Below are positions 56,220 through 64,000 of a stretch of 64,000 nucleotides of DNA, piece by piece. A program made the translations under genes and the position numbers. Within the stretch, counting starts at the first letter, position 1, and every line of letters starts with the position of its first letter. Origin of the DNA: Hordeum vulgare subsp. vulgare (taxonomy: Eukaryota > Streptophyta > Magnoliopsida > Poales > Poaceae); assembly GCF_904849725.1 (NCBI RefSeq), contig NC_058518.1, positions 215,896,741-215,960,740 on the forward strand, in the 5' to 3' direction. The notes beneath the pieces are model-generated. The model was given only the letters and a program-made list of their open reading frames with translations. It had not been told where the DNA came from and searched no databases.

Positions 56220-57131
56220 TGATTAGGACCCAAACAAGTATAAAGACAACTCTATTTATAATTCCTTTCAATAAGTCGTTTCCTTGCTCAAGTGTGACTT
56301 GGCTAAGAGAATAATTAGTGGAATCTATAGCACTACTAGCAACAACATCATTTGATTTATCTTTAGAATTGTTGTTACTAGATGAAGAAACTTTCTTGCC
56401 TTTGTTACTAGTGTTCTTAGATTTAACTTGTGGAACAAAAGTAGACTAGAGTAATCGTTTGGATAGATAAAAAGAAATCTTCTTTCGAAGATCATCATTG
56501 ACTGCTTTTAGAAACTCATGTTCTTGCTATAAATTTAGCTTCTCGAAGCGTAGCTTGTCATGAGTTCTTCCAAGCTCTCTATGATCTTCTAGACTAGTTT
56601 CATGAGGTAACTTAAGAGTGTTTAATTCTTTACTTAGTCATTCAATCTCTTTCTTATCATCATCATTCGACTTCTCTTGAGAAGCATGATTCTTATCAAG
56701 TTCATTTTCATCATTGTCACTAGTTTTATCAAAGACCAAGTCATCTTCTCCTACCAATACATCATCATCACTATCAAAGTCAAAGTACTAGGGGTGTGAT
56801 ACCTTGGGGACTTTTGCCATGAAGCAATTTCCAAACCCTACATTTGGTGAATCAAATATGTGATAGGAGTTGGAGGAAATGAGTGCAAGACCAGCAACAC
56901 CTTCATCTTGACTGTAGTCGGAGTTAGAGTGGCGGCTTCTCTTGGATTGGTTGTCACACTCAGATCCGGATACCAATTCACTAACATGAGCTTGATGTCT
57001 TCTTCTTGAGTGGATCTTGGTGTATGTGTCCTTCTTCTCCGATTCCTTACTTCTCCGGGAGTGCCTTCATTCATAACGATCTTCTCTACTCCTTCTGTTT
57101 GTACGACTTGACTCTTCTCTCGAGCTTCATC
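56220..57131 (-). pseudogene. gag: Second Maximus-like (element F type) gag fragment
   Basis: Aligns by eye with 28430-29310 of element F in the same orientation: shared aagaaactttcttgcctttg and ttactagtgttcttag stretches, and the peptides SDYSQDEGVAGLALISSNSY and SKRSRHSNSD against their F counterparts. It is the C-terminal half of gag only. It begins at the broken end of element E and ends at the LINE poly(A) tail. Divergence from F is clearly above 10 percent, so it is a separate insertion, not a duplication made here. Confidence 0.75.
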
Positions 57132-60100
57132 TTTTTTTTTGACAAGCTACTGTAGGGAAACACCCCACAACTTTTCTTTTATTCCATTAAGAGATTATAT
57201 GTACATGAGAGCGGGTTAGGATATACAAATGGGGAGGGGGTGGAGAGATACAAACCTCAAGGAGGTAAAAAAGATATCCACTTAAGTAAATCATCCCTAA
57301 ATCTAGCCTTAATCATGTGAGCTAAAAGGGATATATCATGAGTAAAACCAGACTTCCATTTGCTGAATCTAGGGCACTCATTGTTGAAAATCCTAGCATT
57401 TCGGATTGTACAAATATTCCAGCACGCAGTAAACACTACTTCAGAGAAAAAAAGGATGATGAAAATCCTTTTTGGCTGACAATCAAGTGGTGCACATAGA
57501 AGTACCCTGCTAGGAGATTTGAAGGTAATTCCATACCCTGCTGCTGAAGAGACAGTTAAAAAAGAGATGATATCTATACTCTTTGACCCTAGCATGACAA
57601 AGAACACAAAGATTTGACTCAGACACCTTCCAGTGCCTTCTTTCCAGCATATCATGTGTGTTAAGTCTGTCCATGATGAGAATCCAGGAAAACATCTTGA
57701 TTTTCATAGTGCAACAACTTTTCCATATCCAACCAGGAAGTGGGTTGGGAATAATGGGTTGATGCACATGGATGTAATATTTCATGGCAGTATAAGTTTT
57801 AGAATCACTACTCCACAGTCAAATATCATTGCAGGTTGGATCATTATCAAGATTTTGAAGCAAAGAGGTGACTGATTCAAACTCATGATGGGCCCTGTCA
57901 GATAGAGGCTGGTGAAACATGTTAATCAAACTATCAGCTTGATGAGCCTCGAACATTTCTTCAGCAGTGCAGAAAGTGTCAATGACAAAGGAGAACGATC
58001 TTCGGAAACAAAGAGCTAGAGGCATTGTAGAATCTCCTACTGCCCAGGAATCTGACCAAAAAAGAAAAGTGTCTCCTCTGTTGGGCTGGACATATGTGAC
58101 AGCTGTGTAATTATCCATTTTTTACAGATATCCTCCCCCCAAAAGGAGCCACACAGGGAGGTACCCTGAGGTACTGTAGTATGGTAATAGGTGTTCCAGA
58201 TTAAATGCATCCAGGGTATATCGGCCTTGTTTAAGAACTTATCCACATGTTTAAGCAACAGGGCTTCATTCTGGATAGACAGATTCATAATGCCCAAACC
58301 CCGCTTCATTTTTGGTCTGCATACTAAATCCCAAGCAGCAAGAGAAGGGGCATGGTCTTGTCCATTTTTTCTCCACAAACATTGTCTCTGTATCCTTTCC
58401 AACTATTTAAGAATCCCTGGTGATATATCCAAACTACAGAGGAAAAATATGGGAACAGAGGACAAGGCAGAATTGAGGTATTGCAAACGGCCCCCCTGAG
58501 CCAGGAAGGAGGAGCTAGCAGAAAGTCTCCTTTCCATACTTTCAACCAAGGGCATTAGGTCGATAATTCTTGGTCTGGTTGTCCCAATAGGCAAACCAAG
58601 ATAGGTGATAGGTAGTGATACAACCTTACAAGCAATAGAGGCAGCAAGTGTCTAAAGTTCTCCCTGATCAATGTTGATGGGGAATAGAGCAGACTTGTGA
58701 TAGTTTACTTGGAGACCTGTGGATTGGGAGAAAAGCAGGAGCATCTTTTCGAATTCTAGCAGCTGAGATTCCACAGCAGGTAAAATGATCAGTGTGTCAT
58801 CTGCATATTGAACAATTGGAAAGTCTTTGTCATGACACGGTATTGGCAGCTGGATGAGGCCATCCTGCAACAACTGATTGACCAATGTTTGAAGAAAATC
58901 AACAGCAATGTGAAAAAGGAGAGGGCACATGGGATCCCCCTGCCTGACTCCTTTTTTGCACATAATTTTTTTACCAGGAACTCCATTGAGAAGAACACGG
59001 GAGGATCCAGAAGTGAGCAACTGCTGTACCCATAAAATCCACATAGCATTGAACCCTTTGTGCTTGAGAATCTGAAAGATGAATTCATGTTCCACAGAGT
59101 CAAAAGCCTTTTCAAAATCAAGCTTGAGGATGAAAATTGGTTGTTTGGAATGGTGACATTCATGTAAATTACCAGTGTCCATCCAACACAATCTTGTATG
59201 GTTCTGGACTTGATGAAACCATACTGATTTTTATGAATGCATTTCATGATATGCAACTACAGCCTGTTGGCAATCATCTTGGAGAGGAATTTAAGACCGA
59301 TACCAGTAAGTGAGATAGGTCTGAAATCACCAAATTGTTCAGGAGATCTCTTTTTGGGCACCAAAGTGATATAAGAGGAGTTCATATTTTCCAACTTAGC
59401 TATCACTCCATGAAAGTCAGCTGCGAGATGATAGAAATCAGAACAAATGATATGCCAGCATTTCTTGAAGAAAAGAGCATTGAAACCATCTGGACTAGGT
59501 GCCTTATCAATGGGCATTTCTTTGACAGTCCTATCTATTTCCTCTTTGGTGAAAGGCAGTGTCAAAACATCAAGCCCTTCCACTCTTGAAATGAGAGATT
59601 GAAGATCAAATGCCAAGTTGATTCCCTCAGAAGAACCCATCCTGTTTTTGAAGGAAGACCAAAAACATCATGCAATCTGCTCATGATCAGTGATAACAGA
59701 TCTATCTTCCAACTTAAGAGATGATATGGAGTTTCTTTTGTATCTTTCAGTAGCCATGGCATGAAAAAAATTAGTATTTTCCTCCCCCACCTTAATGAAT
59801 GTGATGGTAGCTCTCTTTTTCCAATATAGAAACTGTAGATGCAGCAGGTGCTCTAAATGAAGTTCGACAATCATCCTGAAATTAGCTTCAGGTCTGAAGA
59901 GGGGTCTTAGCTCCTCTAGGTCATCCAGGCATAGTACCACTTGATTACACTTATCAATGAGTTTTTGAGCTTTGAAATACTAGTCTGCCATCTCTTCAGG
60001 GCCTGCCTTAGATGCTTAAACTTATCCATGATAATGGAAGAGAAGTGACCTTTCCTGGAGGGGGTCTTCCATGACTGTTGCACACATTCCAGAAAACCAT

Positions 60101-60446
60101 CCATCTCCACCCAATAATTTTCAAACCTAAAAAGGTTACATTTAGGGATGGAGGTGTTTACACTCACCACATAGGGAACATGATCAGATGCAGACTTGGC
60201 TAAAGGCAGAACTTGAGTCAGGGGATAGGATAATATCCAATTAGCAGAAGTGAAGAACCAATCCAGCTGCTCCAGGAGGGGTGAGTCTTGCATGCAGGAC
60301 CAAGTGAAAGACGTACCTTTGAGAGGCAATTCCAAAAGACCGAGGTGGTCGATAATTTCATTAAAAATGAACATGTCATTCACATCTGCACGAGGGAGAT
60401 TTCTATTGGAAGGGGAGGGAATAATATTGAAATCTCCAAGCAGCAT
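57132..60446 (-). mobile_element. L1-type LINE retrotransposon, 5' part missing
   Basis: Minus strand. The poly(A) tail appears as ten T at 57132-57141. ORF2 remnants run up to 60446, where the Sukkula-like LTR starts inside the endonuclease domain. The target site is inside the Maximus-like gag fragment; the TSD partner is beyond the interruption. Confidence 0.88.
57500..60446 (-). pseudogene. LINE ORF2: endonuclease, reverse transcriptase and zinc-finger domain
   Basis: In minus-strand order: C-terminal half of an apurinic-type endonuclease (LLGDFNIIPSPSNR, TFTWSCMQD-like FTWSCM, SASDHVPYVVS, about 60440-60160), then RT. RT has DKAPSPDGFNALFFKKCW and DFRPISLTGIGLKFLSKM, then KSRTIQDCVGW, LDFEKAFDSVEHEF (about 59110) and GVRQGDPMCPLLF. 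The catalytic YADD is at 58796-58807. A connection domain and the zf-RVT-type C-terminal finger (CVLCHARVKEYRYHLFFNC, about 57700-57600) follow. At least six frameshifts or stops break the frame. It would have nicked the target and primed cDNA synthesis from it. Confidence 0.87.
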
Positions 60447-63400
60447 TGTCACGCCCAAGATGCGACCCTATCCTCAATTTGGCACGGGGGCCTCGTCAGG
60501 GATAGAAGCGCACCTTGTCGTATCGCAAGAATGGATATCGTTACAAGTACATGTACTAAAGAGAAGAGATATATAAAGAATTGGCTTACACTCGCCACAA
60601 GCTACATCAGAGTCACATCAGTACATTACATACACATCAAGGATAAGAGCAGGGTCCGACTACGGGCGAAAACAAACGAGAAAAATAAGAACGACGTCCA
60701 TCCTTGCTATCCCAGGCTGCCGGCCTGGAACCCATCCTAGATAGATGAAGAAGAAGAAGAAGAAGAAGCAACTCCAAATGAACAATCAACGCGCTCGCAT
60801 CAAGTAACCTTTACGTGTACCTGCAACTGGTGTTGTAGTAATCTATGGGCCACAGGGGACCCAGCAATCTCATTTCCAAAGGTATCAAGACTAGCAAAGC
60901 TTAAAGGGTGAGGTATGGTTAAGTGGTGAGGTTGCAGCAGCGGCTAAGCATATATTTGGTGGCTAAACTTACGAGTACAAGAAATAAGAGGGGGGGATGA
61001 TCTACGCATAGCGGACGTGACTACTGATGGTCAAATGAATGATCCTGAACACCTACCTACGTCAGACATAACCCCACCGTGTCCTCGATCGGAGAAGGAA
61101 CTCACGAAAGAGACAGTCACGGTTACGCACACGGTTGGCAAGTTTTAATTAAATTAGCTTCAAGTTATCTAGAACCAGTGTTAAACAAAGCTTCCACGTT
61201 GCCACATAACTGCGGGAACGGCTTTCCGAAAAGATTTAACCCTGCAGGGGTGCTCCAACTAGTCCATCACAAATTACCACAAGCCGCATAGAAATCCTCA
61301 ATCACGAAGCTCGCGATCTCGTCGGATTCCCTAGTGGAAAACCTCAACTCTAAGATTACCCCAAGCATCACCGGAATCCCGATGCACAAGATATCTCGTC
61401 AAAGGTAAAACTAATCCAGCAAGGCTGCCCGACGTGTCGACGATCCCGATAGGAGTCGCGTACCTCGTTCTCAGGACACGACGGATGAGCGATAGTTACG
61501 ATGCCAAATGCCGAGTTGCCCCGGGTAGCGTTAATAAGCTGCTCTGTTTTGGACCAACACTCATGAGGAGCACTGGCCCGGGGGTTGATTAAATTATCCT
61601 CGGGGCCCGGGAAGTCCCTATGCAATTTTATTAGGTGATTAGGCAAATGTAGTACCAATGTTGGGCCTTGCCAGACCATCTTTAATCTAAAACGAATTAT
61701 CAAGGGGGTCCCCATAACAACCCCGATCGTGTTAGGAGCGCTCAATTATGGAACATAACACCGGTAGCCGGAAACTAAGGGGGCCAAATTGGAACAAAAC
61801 ACCATGCTAGAAAGGCCGAGCCTTCCACCTTTTACCAAGTATATAGGTGCATTAAATTAAATAGCATTTCAATATGGTAATATAACAAGGAACCCATGTT
61901 TTCACATGGAAGCAACTGCACCGGCAACTAGCAACGCTATCAACAGGATTAAGCAAGCGATAACATAGCCAATCAGTGGTTTGCTAGGTCGAACAGGTTG
62001 AAGGTAATCATGGCATTGTTGAGAGGCTGATATTTAACAGGTGGTAGGCAACGAGACATAAACGATAGAAGCGATAAACTAGCATGGCAATAATAGTAAT
62101 GGTATCTGGGGAAACGATCATCTTGCCTGAGATCCCGCTTGGAAGAAGAATGCCTCCGTGATGCAGACGAACCGATGTAGTCGAACGGGTCCTCACAATC
62201 CGACACGCTTGCGGAACTCTAACGAGACGAAGCAAACCGGAAACACAAACCAACACTCGAAATTCACCACACGATGCACAACACATATGATGCATGAGCA
62301 GCTGAATATATGCAAGTCACGGCATGACAATTCACACAATCAAACAGTACACATTAAGTGAAGTTCAATATGCAACGAGTTGCATATTGATGAAACTCCA
62401 CGTTAATTATTTAGTTCTATCCCGGTTATTTACACGGCAATATTGATGTTGTCAAACATGCAAGAGGTGAAGCGGAAATTAAACTACCTATCTAGACATT
62501 TTAAATGAGGTCGAAAATGACATATAACACCTCCGAGACGACCTCATATGTTAATTTACAATTCTGTCCAGATCTGAACTAACACATTTAATTAGTTGTT
62601 AAACAGCAAAAAAAATAGGTTCACGTGATTCTACGCGTCATGACAAGCAATCTACACATAGAGATCATCTCCAACGGAGCTACGGTTCAAAAGATACAAG
62701 CATCGGAAGATATGATGGCATGAATGCAATATGTGTGCAACGGCGGCTACGAGCACTTCAAAACATACAAAAAGCAAGAGAAAATGAAACTACACGAGAT
62801 TCTAAGAAAGTTTCATGTAGGACACGATCAAATCGGAGCTACGGTTCAAGAACTACGAGCAAAACAAGAAAACGCTACAATCTGCCAAAATCAGCCACAT
62901 AGCATTTTCTACGCCCCACAACTACGAGCTACACTACTCCGATAAACTCAAGCAAGGCATGTCACGAAAGATGGCAAGACGCACTACTACAAACAACTAA
63001 CAACAACTAGCGTAGCAGCAAGGAGCACTAGGAAATGAAGACACAAAATGGCATCTCACACACTATTTCAGACTTAGTGAAAATAACACCTCATGAAAGT
63101 GCAGTTTTCAGCCTGAAGGCATATTGACAGCAGCAAAATCCTAAGCCACAGGTCTCCAAATGGCATTAAAATTTACAGCATGCTAGAGAAACACAAGGGG
63201 TACAACTAACTCCATTGGACCAACCGCAAAAGAGCTACAGATCACAAGATGCAAGCAAGACAAGACAACAACAAAATATAACAGATTCCAGACTTAGAAA
63301 TATTTCAGCTCCACCAAATCAGCACTATTTCTAGCAACTTGAGAGCAATCAAAACATGCCTAAACATGCATTTATATTGCAACCAAAAATACTAGGGGCT

Positions 63401-64000
63401 AAACAAAATATCCAAGATCAACTCTCTAGTTGACAACTCCGTCAAACGACGCACGGAATAAATCTTACAAATTAAACAAAAGGGCAACATAGCAAAATAT
63501 CTCGCGAACTAACTTGCTCTAATGCTAAAACTAATTGCACAGAAAAATCCATGGGATTTTTCTACCCCGGAAACATATAAAATATGTGGAGTTGCAACAA
63601 CAAAATAATCCCACACGTAAATGCGAGATAATTATCTAAACGCGAAAAATAAACTAGTGACAAATCACTACGCGCAAAAATACCAACGGCTACTCTAAAA
63701 TACATGCAAAAATAATTCCTAAAACACGGGCATTTAATCTATGGCATACGAGCAATCCGGACTTGCGCAAAAATTAAATACGGGCGAAACAATATAGGAC
63801 AGCACGTTAAACTAGGCGTTCGGCACGTAAACTACGTCAAATAAATATGCAAGTAGTGAAATTGTGATCTACTCGCAAAACTACATGAAAAACATATTTA
63901 ATACATCGTGATCCGACTAACGGTTCAAAAGATACGCGTGTTTAAATATACGGTTATTTTCCTGAAATTAATTAACTCTAGAGAAAATAACTAAATTCCT
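60447..64000. mobile_element. Sukkula-like long LTR, partial (continues past the window)
   Basis: Starts TGTCACGCCCAAGATGCGAC at 60447 inside the LINE. The terminal 25 bases match, as I remember it, the outward Sukkula LTR primer used for IRAP marker work in barley. Sukkula is a large non-autonomous element with LTRs of about 4-5 kb, and the 3.55 kb here has no second LTR end. No coding domain is visible; the open frames (for example 60288-60740, 61368-61745, 62008-62295) match nothing known. Orientation is not settled. Poly(A)-signal-like TGTAATG and ttgtaacg on the minus strand near 60560-60620 suggest the element is on the minus strand, making this a 3' or solo LTR. Confidence 0.68.
60748..60771. 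repeat. GAA microsatellite in the Sukkula-like LTR
   Basis: Seven to eight copies of gaa in tandem (atgaagaagaagaagaagaa..). Confidence 0.8.

Noticed and set aside
60288..60740. 150-codon plus frame
   Set aside because: Straddles the LINE/Sukkula-like junction and is antisense to LINE endonuclease.

Overview
The window is intergenic plant DNA made almost wholly of nested transposable elements, and I find no convincing host gene. Element types point to a large-genome grass of the wheat/barley tribe (Triticeae). They are Athila-lineage and Tat-lineage Ty3/Gypsy retrotransposons, a Sire-lineage (Maximus-like) Copia element, a CACTA DNA transposon rich in TTTGCCGTC-type subterminal repeats, an L1-type LINE, and a long LTR starting TGTCACGCCC that I recognise as Sukkula-like. 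Element names are from memory; boundaries rest on TG..CA termini, PBS/PPT sites and target-site duplications (TSDs) read directly here.

Layout. 1-772: 3' end of a CACTA element. 1046-15.98 kb: element A, a minus-strand Athila-type Gypsy (3' LTR 1046-2432) split by element B, a complete plus-strand Athila-type Gypsy (3402-13520, TSD atgca). About 15.99-21.37 kb: element C, a Gypsy-like LTR and leader, split by element D, a pol-less LTR element (16822-20966, TSD tcgtc). 21375-31618: element F, a minus-strand Maximus-like Copia element with gag and a post-pol ORF but no recognisable pol, carrying a solo LTR (H, 25510-26431). 31619-34698 plus 55646-56219: element E, a decayed Tat-type Gypsy gag-pol cut by a CACTA transposon (34699-55642, TSD taa). 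Most of that CACTA is a tandem array of about 18 units of about 395 bp, each a purine/pyrimidine inverted repeat. The array is cut by element G, a minus-strand Tat-lineage Gypsy (39703-52072, TSD cttct). 56220-57131: a second Maximus-like gag fragment, then a LINE (57132-60446), then the Sukkula-like LTR to the window end.

How the parts work together. Each complete LTR element shows the usual gag-protease-RT-RNase H-integrase logic, mostly broken by stops and frameshifts. G is the most informative: gag, protease, an archaeal-type RNase H and an open integrase frame are on the minus strand, the reverse transcriptase catalytic core is deleted, and a multi-exon gene of the putative gypsy-type transposon family (Transposase_28) runs antisense on the plus strand. 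The two converge on a 72-bp tandem repeat. Points worth following up are this antisense gene and its convergent repeat, the hairpin array in the CACTA, extra polypurine-tract-like sites and an LTR-like leader before small post-pol ORFs, and a core promoter block shared by three LTR families.
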